Positions 16,789 through 25,647 are shown, counted from the stretch's first letter. The stretch is DNA of 64,000 nucleotides from Candidatus Nitricoxidireducens bremensis (GCA_030247725.1 JAOTRT010000010.1:62001-126000), one strand, 5' to 3'. Translations and numbers: made by a program. The notes: generated from the letters alone by a model not told the origin.

Positions 16789-17514
16789 ATGGAAATCGCT
16801 ACCGTCAGCCCCGACATCAGCAGCCAGACCATCGCCGAAAAAGCGGTGCGAGGGAAGCGTGCCGATTCCAACGATCAAGCCTTCGAGCGGGCAAGGGAGT
16901 TGGGGGCCCAGCAGCAGCTGGTGGCCTCGGCCCGGGTGAGTCTTTCCGCCCAGGGCGAAGCGCAAAGCGCCGTGGCGGAGGTCCAGCGCACGGGACGCGG
17001 GCTTACCGGCGTCGCCCGCACCGGCAGCGTGGTCGAGATTCGCAATGCCGCCGCCGATCTGGTGGAAGCCTACAACAAGGCCGATAGCGCCTTGGGCAAG
17101 GCCGCGCCGACGCAGGAGGCCCCCCCGGGCGAGGGAGTGCGGGAGGCAGTAGCCGCCGCCAACCCCACCGAACTGCAGAAGATCGGCATCGCCCGGAACG
17201 ACACCGGCAAGCTTTCCCTCGACAGTCCAGCACTGGAAACTGCGCTGATCACGAACGTCGGCGAGACGCGCAGCATCGTCGCCCGTCTCGGCGAAACGCT
17301 GCAGACGGCGGCCTCGCGACAACTCCCGGCCGACAGTCCGCCCCCATCCCGGCAGAACCCGGCCGATGGGGAAGTCCGCCGCCAGGAAACGCAGCGCGCG
17401 CCCGAGCCCGAGCAGGCCGCGATAAGCCGCCGCAACGAAGATCAGGAATCGCGGCGCATCACCAACCCGGTGACGGGCGGCGTGGCGTCCTACCAGAAGA
17501 TTTTCGGCATCTGA
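16789..17514 (+). CDS. Hypothetical protein, disordered with alpha-helical segments
   Basis: A 241-residue protein starting MEIATVSPDISSQTIAEKA. No signal peptide or membrane helix is seen. The region ARTGSVVEIRNAAADLVEAYNKADSALGKAA and the later KLSLDSPALETALITNVGETRSIVARLGE resemble pieces of flagellar filament-cap or hook-associated proteins (FliD-like), but no flagellar gene is near. The C-terminal 70 residues are proline, arginine and glutamate rich and probably unstructured. It follows the GIDE gene by 48 bases and may be in the same operon. Function not assigned. An alternative ATG at 16753 gives twelve more residues. Confidence 0.55.
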   Translation: MEIATVSPDISSQTIAEKAVRGKRADSNDQAFERARELGAQQQLVASARVSLSAQGEAQSAVAEVQRTGRGLTGVARTGSVVEIRNAAADLVEAYNKADSALGKAAPTQEAPPGEGVREAVAAANPTELQKIGIARNDTGKLSLDSPALETALITNVGETRSIVARLGETLQTAASRQLPADSPPPSRQNPADGEVRRQETQRAPEPEQAAISRRNEDQESRRITNPVTGGVASYQKIFGI

Positions 17515-17538
17515 CGGCCTTCCCGGCCGGGGCGCCGA

Positions 17539-17567
17539 TTCAGCGCCGGCACATTAGCCGTTACAAT
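17539..17567 (+). promoter_or_regulatory. Sigma-70 promoter for tRNA-Arg
   Basis: TTCAGC (17539-17544) and TACAAT (17562-17567) are separated by 17 bases and lie 11 bases upstream of the tRNA 5' end. Spacing and position fit a tRNA promoter. Confidence 0.55.
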
Positions 17568-17578
17568 ACGCGCCGTTT

Positions 17579-17654
17579 GCCCTCGTAGCTCAGTGGATAG
17601 AGCGACCGCCTCCTAAGCGGTAGGTCGCAGGTTCGATTCCTGCCTTGGGCGCCA
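17579..17654 (+). tRNA. tRNA-Arg (anticodon CCT), acceptor stem with two mismatches
   Basis: A 76-nucleotide cloverleaf including an encoded CCA. The D arm (17588-17603), the anticodon stem ACCGC/GCGGT with loop CTCCTAA and anticodon CCT at 17612-17614, and the T arm GCAGG-TTCGATT-CCTGC are all canonical. The acceptor stem pairs GCCCTCG with CTTGGGC, so positions 5-68 (T-T) and 6-67 (C-T) cannot pair, whereas tRNA-Arg(CCT) normally ends CGAGGGC. It decodes the rare AGG codon. The next gene begins 36 bases after the CCA and no terminator is evident. Confidence 0.92.
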
Positions 17655-17689
17655 TCGTCTTCCAGGCCCCCGGACACTCAGCGCAGACC

Positions 17690-18244
17690 ATGAAAAAGCC
17701 GGAAACCGAAGAACTGGAGGCTGCCCGGGCAGAGGTGCGGGACCTGCAGCGCGCCGTGGCCGCGTTGCGCACCGAACTCGAAAGAGGCCGCAGCGATGCC
17801 GAACAGGCGGTACAGCGTGCCGTGACGGCCGGCACCGGTGAAGTCGCCCTATTGAAGAATACCGTCGGCGCCCTGCGCGACGAACTCGAACGCGCCCGCG
17901 CCGCCACCGACGCCGCCGTGCAGCAGGCGGTCACCGCAACCCACGGGGAGATCGCCCAGCTCAAGGAAACCATCGCCGCCCTGCGTCTGGAGCTGGAGAA
18001 GGCGCGCCTGGAGACGGACACCGCGGTACGTGTCGCCGTATCGGCCAGCCAGGGCGAAATCATCCAGTTGCGCGCCACCGCCGCCTCCCTGCGGGAAGCC
18101 CTGCAACTGGCCCAGATCGATCGCGAAAACGCCGTGAGCAGGGAAAAGGCCGCCAACGCCGCCGACCAGGAGCAGTTCCGCGCGACCATCCGTACCTTGC
18201 GGGAGCAGCTCGAAATCGCCAACGCCGCCCGGAGCAATCGCTGA
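17690..18244 (+). CDS. Coiled-coil protein built of 36-residue repeats
   Basis: A 184-residue protein with no membrane or signal sequence, built from about four and a half tandem repeats of exactly 36 residues. Each begins with an ALR-x-ELE-type block (ALRTELERGR, ALRDELERAR, ALRLELEKAR, SLREALQLAQ, TLREQLEIAN). The middle is AV-x-x-AV-(T/S)-A, then GE-(V/I)-x-x-LK. Heptad spacing predicts a long parallel coiled coil. Its stop codon overlaps the start of the adenylate cyclase by one base, so the two are translationally coupled, and a scaffold or dimerisation role for the cyclase is a reasonable inference. Start chosen at ATG 17690; an earlier start would lie inside the tRNA. Confidence 0.75.
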   Translation: MKKPETEELEAARAEVRDLQRAVAALRTELERGRSDAEQAVQRAVTAGTGEVALLKNTVGALRDELERARAATDAAVQQAVTATHGEIAQLKETIAALRLELEKARLETDTAVRVAVSASQGEIIQLRATAASLREALQLAQIDRENAVSREKAANAADQEQFRATIRTLREQLEIANAARSNR

Positions 18245-20547
18245 TGGATACGCCCGCCCCCCGCAAGAAGGCCGCCCCGGCCGAGAAAGGCGACCGCGCT
18301 GCCACCTCGCAGCGACGCCGCCTGCGCCAGACCGAGCTGCTGCTCGAAGTCACGCGCCGCATGGCGTCCTACGACAGCCTGGACGATGTCCTCAAGTCCC
18401 TGGTGGAAATGACGACGACGGAGCTCAATGCCGAACGCGGCTCCCTCTTCCTCAACGATCCCGAGACCAACGAACTCTATTCCCGCGTCGCCCAGGGCAA
18501 CTTCCAGCGCGAGATCCGCCTGCTCAACACCAGCGGCGTCGCCGGCTACGTCTATACGGCAGGCGAGCCGCTGCTCATCAACGACGCCTATTCCGACGCC
18601 CGCTTCAACCGCAGCGTGGACGAGCAGACCGGCTTCGTCACCCGCAACATCCTCTGCGTGCCGATCAGGACGGTCAGGGGCGAAATCATCGGCGTCGCCC
18701 AGACCCTCAACAAGAAGACCGGCCGCTTCACCAAGCAGGACCTGCACCTGCTGGAAGCCATGACCAGCCAGGGCACCATGGCCCTGCAAAGCGCCCAGTT
18801 CATCGAACGCATGCAGGCGGTACGGCGCCAGGAGATGGAATTCATCGACGTCGTCTCCGAGGTCACCGCCGATATCAAGCTCGGTTCCCTGCTGCAGAAG
18901 GTGATGGGCGAGGCGACGCGCCTGCTCAACGCCGAGCGCTCGACCCTCTTCCTCAACGACGAGAAGACCAACGAACTGTGGTCCGAAGTCGGCCAGGGAC
19001 TGGAGTCCATGCAGATCCGCCTGCCGAACCACGTCGGCATCGCCGGCGCCGTGTTCAGCTCCAGCAAGTCGATCAACATCCCCTACGCCTACGCCGATCT
19101 GCGCTTCAACCCGGCCTTCGACAAGAAGACCGGCTTCTTCACGCGCTCCATCCTCTGCGTGCCCATCATCAACAAGCACGGCAAGACCATCGGCGTCACC
19201 CAGGTGCTCAACAAGCGCGGCGGCCCCTTCTCCACCGAGGACGAGTCGCGGCTGCGCGCCTTCACGGCGCAGATTTCCATCGCCCTGGAGAACGCCAAGC
19301 TGTTCGCCGACGTCCAGGCGATGAAGAACTACAACGAGGCGATGCTGGAGTCCATGTCCAACGGCGTCATCACGCTGGACGAGCAGGAGCGCATCGTCAC
19401 CTGCAACGCCGCCGGCCTGCGCATCCTGCGCGTCACGCCCGCCGCCATCCTCAACCGGCTGGCCGAGGAATTCTTCGGCGACGACAATCCCTGGCTGCTC
19501 GACAAGCTGAGCCACGTCGCCGAGACCCAGGAGGTCGATCTGGTCATGGATGCCGAACTGCAGGTGGGTGACGACGTGCTCTCGGTCAACGTCACCGCCC
19601 TGCCCCTGCTTTCCGTCGAAAAGCGCCGCATCGGCTCCATGCTGATGATCGAGGACATCAGCAACGAGAAGCGCCTCAAGTCCACCATGTCGCGCTACAT
19701 GGACCCGGGCATCGCCGACAAGATGCTGGCCAGCGGCGCCGACGCCCTCGGCGGCCAGAGCGTGCCGGCGACGGTGCTGTTCTCCGACGTGCGCAGCTTC
19801 ACGACGATCACCGAGCAGCTCGGCGCCCAGGGCACCGTGGCCCTGCTCAACGAATACTTCACGCTGATGGTGGACTGCATCCAGCGCGAGGAGGGCATGC
19901 TCGACAAGTTCATCGGCGACGCCATCATGGCGGCCTTCGGCATCCCCGTCGCCCACAACGACGACACCGACCGCGCCGTGCGCGCCGCCATCGCCATGAT
20001 GCGCGAGCTCTCCTCCTGGAACGCCCACCGCATCGCCGACGGCAAGCTGCCGGTGGACATCGGCATCGGCCTCAACACCGACGTGGTGGTGTCCGGCAAC
20101 ATCGGCTCGAAGAAGCGCATGGACTACACCATCATCGGCGACGGCGTGAACCTAGCCGCCCGGCTGGAGTCCGCCTGCAAGCAGTACGGCGCCCACATCC
20201 TCATCAGCGAATTCACCTACAAGGCACTGAAGGGCACCTATTACAGCCGGGAACTGGACTTCGTCGTCGTCAAGGGCAAGACCAAGCCGGTGGCCATCTA
20301 CGAACTCCTCGACTACCACACCGAGGAAACCTACCCCCACATGATCGATGCCCTGCACCAGTTCAAGGCCGGCCTGGTCAAGTACCGCCAGTGCAAGTGG
20401 GAGGAAGCGGCGCAGGCCTTCGAGGAAGTGCTGACCATGAACCCGAACGACAAGGCGGCAAAGCTCTATATCGAACGCTGCCAACACCTGGCGGAGAATC
20501 CGCCCGGGCCGGAATGGGACGGCGTCTGGGTGATGGAATCGAAGTAG
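18244..20547 (+). CDS. Adenylate cyclase, class III, with two GAF domains, PAS and C-terminal TPR
   Basis: A 767-residue cytoplasmic signalling enzyme. Two homologous GAF domains lie at about 40-190 and 210-355; each contains NAER, TLFLND or SLFLND, TNEL and N-(I/S)-LCVPI. A PAS-like segment is at about 365-475. The class III cyclase domain (about 500-690) has metal ligands Asp515 (FSDVRSF) and Asp559 (KFIGDA), Lys555, and IIGDGVNLAARLE with Asn636 and Arg640. Lys/Asp at the purine-specifying positions favour ATP, so cAMP is the likely product. A short TPR-like region (700-745) follows. It starts one base inside the stop of the coiled-coil gene. Confidence 0.88.
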   Translation: MDTPAPRKKAAPAEKGDRAATSQRRRLRQTELLLEVTRRMASYDSLDDVLKSLVEMTTTELNAERGSLFLNDPETNELYSRVAQGNFQREIRLLNTSGVAGYVYTAGEPLLINDAYSDARFNRSVDEQTGFVTRNILCVPIRTVRGEIIGVAQTLNKKTGRFTKQDLHLLEAMTSQGTMALQSAQFIERMQAVRRQEMEFIDVVSEVTADIKLGSLLQKVMGEATRLLNAERSTLFLNDEKTNELWSEVGQGLESMQIRLPNHVGIAGAVFSSSKSINIPYAYADLRFNPAFDKKTGFFTRSILCVPIINKHGKTIGVTQVLNKRGGPFSTEDESRLRAFTAQISIALENAKLFADVQAMKNYNEAMLESMSNGVITLDEQERIVTCNAAGLRILRVTPAAILNRLAEEFFGDDNPWLLDKLSHVAETQEVDLVMDAELQVGDDVLSVNVTALPLLSVEKRRIGSMLMIEDISNEKRLKSTMSRYMDPGIADKMLASGADALGGQSVPATVLFSDVRSFTTITEQLGAQGTVALLNEYFTLMVDCIQREEGMLDKFIGDAIMAAFGIPVAHNDDTDRAVRAAIAMMRELSSWNAHRIADGKLPVDIGIGLNTDVVVSGNIGSKKRMDYTIIGDGVNLAARLESACKQYGAHILISEFTYKALKGTYYSRELDFVVVKGKTKPVAIYELLDYHTEETYPHMIDALHQFKAGLVKYRQCKWEEAAQAFEEVLTMNPNDKAAKLYIERCQHLAENPPGPEWDGVWVMESK

Positions 20548-20574
20548 CCGCCGCCGGCCCGTCGGGCCGTCCGG

Positions 20575-21009
20575 CTACTTGATGCGCGTGAGGTGGGGCC
20601 GGCCGCCGGCCGGTCTCTCGGGCGGCGCCGCCACCGGCTCGGTGGCGCCCGCGGGTTCGGCTGCCGGCGCTTCCGTCGCCGCGGTTTCCTCTTCGTCTTC
20701 CGTCGCGCCGATCTCGAAGGCCATGCCCTGGCCGTTCTCGCGGGCGAAGATCGCCGCAACACGGTCGATGGGCACCGCCACGGGGAAGGCATTGCCGCTG
20801 AAGCGGGCCTGGAAGGTGATCTCCTCGTTGCCCATCATGAGCTGATGGGTGGCATCCGGGCCGATGTTCAGGGTGATCTGGCCGTCCTTGACGTGCTCGC
20901 GCGGCACGCGCGTACGCGAGTCCACCACGACGGAAAGGTAAGGCACGAAGCCCTGGTCGACGCACCATTCAAAAATGGCGCGCACCAGGTAGGGCTTGGT
21001 GGAAATCAC
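20575..21009 (-). CDS. sspB: ClpXP specificity-enhancing factor SspB
   Basis: A 144-residue SspB. The folded substrate-binding domain (1-100) includes KPYLVRAIFEWCVDQGFVPYLSVVV, LNIGPDATHQLMMGNEEITFQARFSG and VPIDRVAAIFARENGQGM. A long disordered alanine/glutamate linker follows, and the conserved C-terminal ClpX-binding tail ends in PHLTRIK. SspB tethers ssrA-tagged proteins to ClpXP. It lies 28 bases after sspA on the same strand and is convergent with the cyclase gene. Confidence 0.93.
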   Translation of the reverse strand: MISTKPYLVRAIFEWCVDQGFVPYLSVVVDSRTRVPREHVKDGQITLNIGPDATHQLMMGNEEITFQARFSGNAFPVAVPIDRVAAIFARENGQGMAFEIGATEDEEETAATEAPAAEPAGATEPVAAPPERPAGGRPHLTRIK

Positions 21010-21037
21010 GACGGCAAGAAGCGATGCACCGCCGGAA

Positions 21038-21634
21038 TCAGCGGCGCATCACCTTCTCGGAAGGCGTCAGGGCGTCGATGAAACCCTGACGCGAGAACAC
21101 CAGCTGCGAGTACTTGAGCAGCGGTGCAGCGGCCTTCGGCAGTTCGATACCGTAGTGGTCGAGACGCCACAGCAGCGGCGCAATGGCCACGTCGAGCATG
21201 GAGAACTCGTCGCCCATCATGTACTTCTGCTTGCCGAAGAGCGGCGCCAGCTCCGTGAGACGGTCGCGCACGTGGAGGCGAGACTTGTCGGCCGACTTGG
21301 CGTTCTTTTCGAGCGCGTCGATGTGGCTGAACAGCTCGTGCTCCATCGTAAACAGCAGTTGGCGCGCCCGCGCCCGCGTCTGCGGCTCGGGCGGCATCAG
21401 TTGCGGATGCGGGAAGCGCTCGTCGATGTACTCGTTGATGATGTTGGCCTCGTAGAGCACGAGGTCGCGATCGACGAGCACCGGCACCCGGTTGTACGGG
21501 TTGATGACGGCAATGTCTTCCGGTTTGTTGAACAGGTCGACGTCGATCACCTGGAAGTCCATCTGCTTCTCGTACAGGACGATGCGGCAGCGATGGCTGA
21601 ATGGACACGTCGTGCCCGAGTACAGATTCATCAT
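21038..21634 (-). CDS. sspA: Stringent starvation protein A (GST-fold)
   Basis: A 198-residue GST-fold protein starting MMNLYSGTTCPFSHRCRIVLYEK, the typical SspA N-terminus. The thioredoxin-like half contains NRVPVLVDRDLVLYEANIINEYIDERFPHP and the helical half contains LDVAIAPLLWRLDHYGI. A longer frame from 21712 adds 26 residues not typical of the family. In Escherichia coli SspA binds RNA polymerase and controls stress and stationary-phase genes. It is paired with sspB and placed after the cytochrome bc1 operon, as in other betaproteobacteria. Confidence 0.93.
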   Translation of the reverse strand: MMNLYSGTTCPFSHRCRIVLYEKQMDFQVIDVDLFNKPEDIAVINPYNRVPVLVDRDLVLYEANIINEYIDERFPHPQLMPPEPQTRARARQLLFTMEHELFSHIDALEKNAKSADKSRLHVRDRLTELAPLFGKQKYMMGDEFSMLDVAIAPLLWRLDHYGIELPKAAAPLLKYSQLVFSRQGFIDALTPSEKVMRR

Positions 21635-21736
21635 GGTACTCGTACCCCAGGAATAATCGGCATCACGCACGACCTTGCGGACAGGCGGTGCACTCATTTC
21701 ACGATGCCCCATAAATAACGTCAGTCACCAGACGGT

Positions 21737-22447
21737 TCAATGAATGTCTTTCCAGTACTCGCGTTTGAGCGCGTACGCAAAGACGAAAAGTACTGCAAGA
21801 GCGATGAGTACAACAACGCCGAGCGACTTGCGGAACTCGGCCATCGGCTCGCCCATGTAGGCCAGGAAGGCCACCAGGTTGCCGACCATGGCGTCGTACT
21901 CTTGCGGCGAGAGCTTACCCGGCTCTTCCAGCTTGAGCTTGTGATCCGCGCCCATGACCTGGTCGCCCTGCAGTTCCCACAGCACATGGGGCATGCCGAC
22001 GTTCTCGAAGACGACGTTGTTCCAGCCGGTCGGCCGCTCGCTGTCGCGATAGAAGCCGCGCAGGTAGGTATACAGCCAGTCGGAACCGGAACCGAACTCG
22101 GACGAGCGGGCACGGGCGATGACCGTCAGGTCGGGCGGCGCGGCGCCGAACCAGACCTTGGAGTCGGCGCTCTTCATGGCGATCGTCATGGGCTCGCCGA
22201 CCTTGTCGGCCGTGAACAGCAGGTTGTCCTTGATCTGCTTGTCGGTGAGGCCGATGTCCGTCAGGCGGTTGTAGCGCATGTAGGACGCCGAGTGACAGTT
22301 CAGGCAGTAATTCACGAAGACCTTGGCGCCGTGCTGGAGCGCCGCAAAGTCCCGCGAATGGTCGGGCGCCTTGTCGAGGTGGAGCTCGACGTCGCTGGCA
22401 AAGGCCAGCAGGGGTGCCGACAGCAGTACAAGCAGCAGTTTTTTCAT
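21737..22447 (-). CDS. petC: Ubiquinol-cytochrome c reductase, cytochrome c1
   Basis: A 236-residue cytochrome c1: an N-terminal signal peptide (MKKLLLVLLSAPLLAFA), the haem c motif CLNCHS at about residues 48-53, PPDLTVIARAR and a C-terminal anchor helix (SLGVVVLIALAVLFVFAYALKREYW). Met ligand candidates lie in the second half (ENVGMPHVLW). It carries electrons from the Rieske centre to cytochrome c in the periplasm. The start overlaps the petB stop by four bases, giving the operon petA-petB-petC. Confidence 0.95.
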   Translation of the reverse strand: MKKLLLVLLSAPLLAFASDVELHLDKAPDHSRDFAALQHGAKVFVNYCLNCHSASYMRYNRLTDIGLTDKQIKDNLLFTADKVGEPMTIAMKSADSKVWFGAAPPDLTVIARARSSEFGSGSDWLYTYLRGFYRDSERPTGWNNVVFENVGMPHVLWELQGDQVMGADHKLKLEEPGKLSPQEYDAMVGNLVAFLAYMGEPMAEFRKSLGVVVLIALAVLFVFAYALKREYWKDIH

Positions 22448-23742
22448 TTGAACGTCACCCTATCCGGTTCGGGCTGGCACTTGTCCAACTTGGTATAGAT
22501 CGGCATCAGGAAGAAGAAGGCGAAGTAGATGATGGTGCAGATCTGGGACACCAGGGTGCGGCCCGGCGTCGGCGCCAGCATGCCCAGGTAGCCAAGAATG
22601 AAGAAGCACACCACGAAGATCGCCAGGGCGCTCTTGTAGATCGGGCCGCGGTAGCGGATCGACTTCACCGGGCTACGGTCCAGCCAGGGCAGCAGGAAGA
22701 ACACCATCACGCCCAGGCCCATGAAGATCACGCCCCACAGCTTGGCGTCGAGCCAGAAGAAGTTCACCGTATTGGCGCGCAGGATCGAGTAGTACGGCGT
22801 GAAGTACCACACCGGGGCGATATGGGGCGGCGTCTTCAGCGGATCGGCGGGGAAGAAGTTGTTGAACTCCAGGAAGTAGCCGCCGCCTTCGGGCATGAAG
22901 AAAACGATGACCGCGAAGAACATCAGGAAGACCACCACGCCGACGATGTCCTTCACCGTGTAGTACGGGTGGAAGGGGATGCCGTCCAGCGGAATGCCGT
23001 TGGCGTCCTTCTTCTTCTTGATCTCGACGCCGTCCGGGTTGTTGGAGCCGACTTCGTGCAGTGCGATGATGTGCGCGGCGACGAGGCCGGCCAGGGCGAA
23101 CGGCACGGCGATGACGTGGAAGGAGAAGAAGCGGTTCAGGGTCGCATCGCCGACGACGAAGTCGCCGCGGATGAACACGGACAGGTCCGGTCCGATCAGC
23201 GGGATCGCCGAGAACAGGTTCACGATCACCTGGGCGCCCCAGTAGGACATCTGCCCCCATGGCAGCAGGTAGCCGAAGAAGGCTTCCGCCATCAGGCACA
23301 GGAAGATCAGCACGCCGAAGATCCAGATCAGCTCGCGCGGCTTGCGGTAGGAACCGTAGAGCATGCCGCGGAACATGTGCAGATAGACGACGATGAAGAA
23401 GGCCGAAGCCCCCGTGGAGTGCATGTAGCGGATGATCCAGCCCAGCGGCACGTCGCGCATGATGTACTCGACGCTGGCGAAGGCCACCGGCACGCCGGAG
23501 GCGTTCAGCGAGGCATCGGGCTTGAAGTGCATCGTCAGGAAGATGCCGGTGACGATCTGGTTGACCAGCACCAGCAGGGCCAGGGAACCAAAGAAGTACC
23601 AGAAGTTGAAGTTCTTCGGCGCGTAATACTTGGCCAGGTGCTCGTTCCACAGGGCAGTGGCCGGGAAGCGGGCATCCACCCATTCCAGCAGGCCGCCGAG
23701 CATGGAACCGTCGGACTTGAACTTGTCAGCGTTCGATGCCAT
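22444..23742 (-). CDS. petB: Ubiquinol-cytochrome c reductase, cytochrome b
   Basis: A 432-residue eight-helix cytochrome b. The quinol-oxidation loop is visible as PEGGGYFLEFNNFFPADPLKTPPHIAPVWYF (with the PEW-type motif replaced by PVWYF context), and the haem histidines lie in RYMHSTGASAFFIVVYLHMFRG and FFSFHVIAVPFALAGLVAAHI. The insert VEIKKKKDANGIPLDGIPFHPYYTVKD is usual in betaproteobacteria. It is the Q-cycle subunit of complex III in the inner membrane, and lies three bases after petA. Confidence 0.96.
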   Translation of the reverse strand: MASNADKFKSDGSMLGGLLEWVDARFPATALWNEHLAKYYAPKNFNFWYFFGSLALLVLVNQIVTGIFLTMHFKPDASLNASGVPVAFASVEYIMRDVPLGWIIRYMHSTGASAFFIVVYLHMFRGMLYGSYRKPRELIWIFGVLIFLCLMAEAFFGYLLPWGQMSYWGAQVIVNLFSAIPLIGPDLSVFIRGDFVVGDATLNRFFSFHVIAVPFALAGLVAAHIIALHEVGSNNPDGVEIKKKKDANGIPLDGIPFHPYYTVKDIVGVVVFLMFFAVIVFFMPEGGGYFLEFNNFFPADPLKTPPHIAPVWYFTPYYSILRANTVNFFWLDAKLWGVIFMGLGVMVFFLLPWLDRSPVKSIRYRGPIYKSALAIFVVCFFILGYLGMLAPTPGRTLVSQICTIIYFAFFFLMPIYTKLDKCQPEPDRVTFK

Positions 23743-23745
23743 CGC

Positions 23746-24342
23746 TTAGGCCCCCTTCTTGTCTTCGCCGATGATGAGCTTGGCATCACCAACGTACATG
23801 TGCGGCGGCACTTCCAGGTTGTCGGGCGCCGGCTTGCTCTTGTAGACGCGTCCAGCCAGGTCGAAAGTCGAGCCGTGGCAGGGGCAGAGGAAACCGCCGG
23901 TCCATTCGGGATCGATGCCGGACTCGGCACCGGTCTTGAACTTGTCGGTCGGCGAGCAGCCCAGGTGGGTGCAGATGCCGACGGCAACCAGGTATTCCGG
24001 CTTGATGGAGCGGAACTCGTTCTTCGCGTAATCCGGCTGCATGTTGCGCTCGGACTTGGGATCGGCCATCTTGTCGCTGACTTTGGCGATGCCGTCGAGC
24101 ATCTCCTTGGTACGGTGGATGATCCAGACGGGCTTGCCGCGCCATTCGACGGTCATCATTTGACCGGGAGCCAGCTTGCTGATGTCGACCTCCACCGGGG
24201 CACCCGCGGATTTCGCACGCTCGGAAGGCGCAAAACTGGCGAGGAAAGGCACCGCGGCGGCAACACCCGCCACACCGCCGACCGTCGCCGTAGCAACGAT
24301 CAAGCGGCGCCGACCGCAATCCACTTTTTCATCACAGCTCAT
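23746..24342 (-). CDS. petA: Rieske iron-sulfur subunit of cytochrome bc1
   Basis: A 198-residue Rieske protein with a twin-arginine-type N-terminus (CGRRRLIVATATVGGVAGVAAAVPFLASF) that remains as the membrane anchor. The 2Fe-2S ligands are in CTHLGC and CPCHGS. It opens the petABC operon. The long, relatively A+T-rich leader (24343-24450) separates it from the CoA-transferase gene and should hold the operon promoter. Electrons from quinol pass through this subunit to cytochrome c1. Confidence 0.96.
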   Translation of the reverse strand: MSCDEKVDCGRRRLIVATATVGGVAGVAAAVPFLASFAPSERAKSAGAPVEVDISKLAPGQMMTVEWRGKPVWIIHRTKEMLDGIAKVSDKMADPKSERNMQPDYAKNEFRSIKPEYLVAVGICTHLGCSPTDKFKTGAESGIDPEWTGGFLCPCHGSTFDLAGRVYKSKPAPDNLEVPPHMYVGDAKLIIGEDKKGA

Positions 24343-24450
24343 GGTGATTTCCCTGACTTGGAAGGACTACAACCCGAAAGGTCGGCGATTATACAGAAGC
24401 CATTGTCTGAATTAAAGCCCGGATTAGGTCTTGCTTATGGAAGCAAGCGC

Positions 24451-25647
24451 TTAAATTGCACCATCCTGGTGCATTTTTCGGATTTCCTCCGCCGAAAAAC
24501 CCAGCCCGGCCAAAATCTCGTCCGTATGTTCGCCGAGAGCAGGACCGAGCCATTCCGTGCTGCCCGGCGTCTCCGTCAGTTTGGGGACGATGCCGGGGAT
24601 GCGGAACTCCCGGCCGTCGGGCAGGCGCGCCGTCTCGATCATGGCCCGGGCCAGATATTGTGGGTCACGGAAGATGTCTTCCGCCGAATAGATGCGGCTC
24701 GCGGGCACCTGGGCCGCCGCCGTGGTCGCCAGCACCTCCTCCGCCGTATGGGCCGCCACCCAGGCGTCGATGACGCCGTAGATCTCCGCCGCCCGGGCAT
24801 CGCGCCCGGCGTTGGTCGCCAGGTCCGGCGCCGCCGCCAGATCCTCGCGGCCGATGGCCTTCATGAAGCGGTTGAAGATCGCGTCGCCGTTGGCGCCGAT
24901 GATGAGGTGCCTGCCGTCCTTCGTCGTATGGGTGTTGGAGGGCGTGATGCCCGGCATCACGTTGCCCGTACGCTCCCGCAGGAAGCCGAAGACGTCGAAC
25001 TCCGGCACCAGGCTCTCCATCATGGCGAACACCGCCTCGTAGAGCGCCACATCGACGACCTGACCCTGCCCGCCATTCACCTCTTTATGGCGCAGCGCCA
25101 TCAACGCACCGATGGCGCCCCACAGAGCCGCGATGGAATCGCCGATGGAAACCCCCGTCTTGACGGGCGGCCGGTCGGGAAAGCCCGTGATGTAGCGCAG
25201 TCCGCCCATGGACTCGCCGATGGCCCCGAAGCCCGGCTGGCTCGCCATGGGCCCCGTCTGGCCGAAGCCCGACAGGCGCACCATGACCAGCCCCGGATTC
25301 AGGGCCGACAGCACCTCCCAGCCCAAGCCCAGCTTCTCCAGCACGCCGGGACGGAAGTTCTCCACCACGATGTCGGCACCGGCCACCAGCTTCTTCACCG
25401 CCGCCACCGCGTCGGGATGCTTGAGGTTGGCCGTCATGGACTTCTTGTTGCGGGACTGGACGTACCACCAAAGCGACGTGCCCTCGTAGAGCTTGCGCCA
25501 GGACCGCAGCGGGTCCCCCTCCCCCGGCGCCTCGATCTTCACCACCTCGGCCCCGAACTCGGCCAGGATGCGCGTGCAGAACGGCCCGGCGATCAGCGTG
25601 CCGAACTCGACGACGCGCACGCCGACGAGGGGTTTGGATTGCGTCAT
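24451..25647 (-). CDS. CaiB/BaiF-type (family III) CoA transferase
   Basis: A 398-residue class III CoA transferase starting MTQSKPLVGVRVVEFGTLIAGPF, with AGAAG in front of the ATG. Family features include GAEVVKIEAPGEGDPLR, NRNKKSMTANLKHPD-like SRNKKSMTANLKHPDA, VVENFRPGVLEKLGLG, the catalytic aspartate region GVSIGDSIAALWGAIGALMAL and GQGQVVDVALYEAVFAMME. Such enzymes move CoA between organic acids (succinyl-CoA to carnitine, aromatic or dicarboxylic acids). The substrate is not evident and no acyl-CoA ligase or lyase is adjacent. The reading frame is open upstream to 25803, but that part lacks family similarity. Confidence 0.88.
   Translation of the reverse strand: MTQSKPLVGVRVVEFGTLIAGPFCTRILAEFGAEVVKIEAPGEGDPLRSWRKLYEGTSLWWYVQSRNKKSMTANLKHPDAVAAVKKLVAGADIVVENFRPGVLEKLGLGWEVLSALNPGLVMVRLSGFGQTGPMASQPGFGAIGESMGGLRYITGFPDRPPVKTGVSIGDSIAALWGAIGALMALRHKEVNGGQGQVVDVALYEAVFAMMESLVPEFDVFGFLRERTGNVMPGITPSNTHTTKDGRHLIIGANGDAIFNRFMKAIGREDLAAAPDLATNAGRDARAAEIYGVIDAWVAAHTAEEVLATTAAAQVPASRIYSAEDIFRDPQYLARAMIETARLPDGREFRIPGIVPKLTETPGSTEWLGPALGEHTDEILAGLGFSAEEIRKMHQDGAI

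Noticed and set aside
17690..18244. Tandem DNA repeat or CRISPR-like array in the 108-base periodicity
   Set aside because: The periodicity comes from 36-residue protein repeats. Nucleotide copies are diverged, there are no spacers, and the frame is intact.
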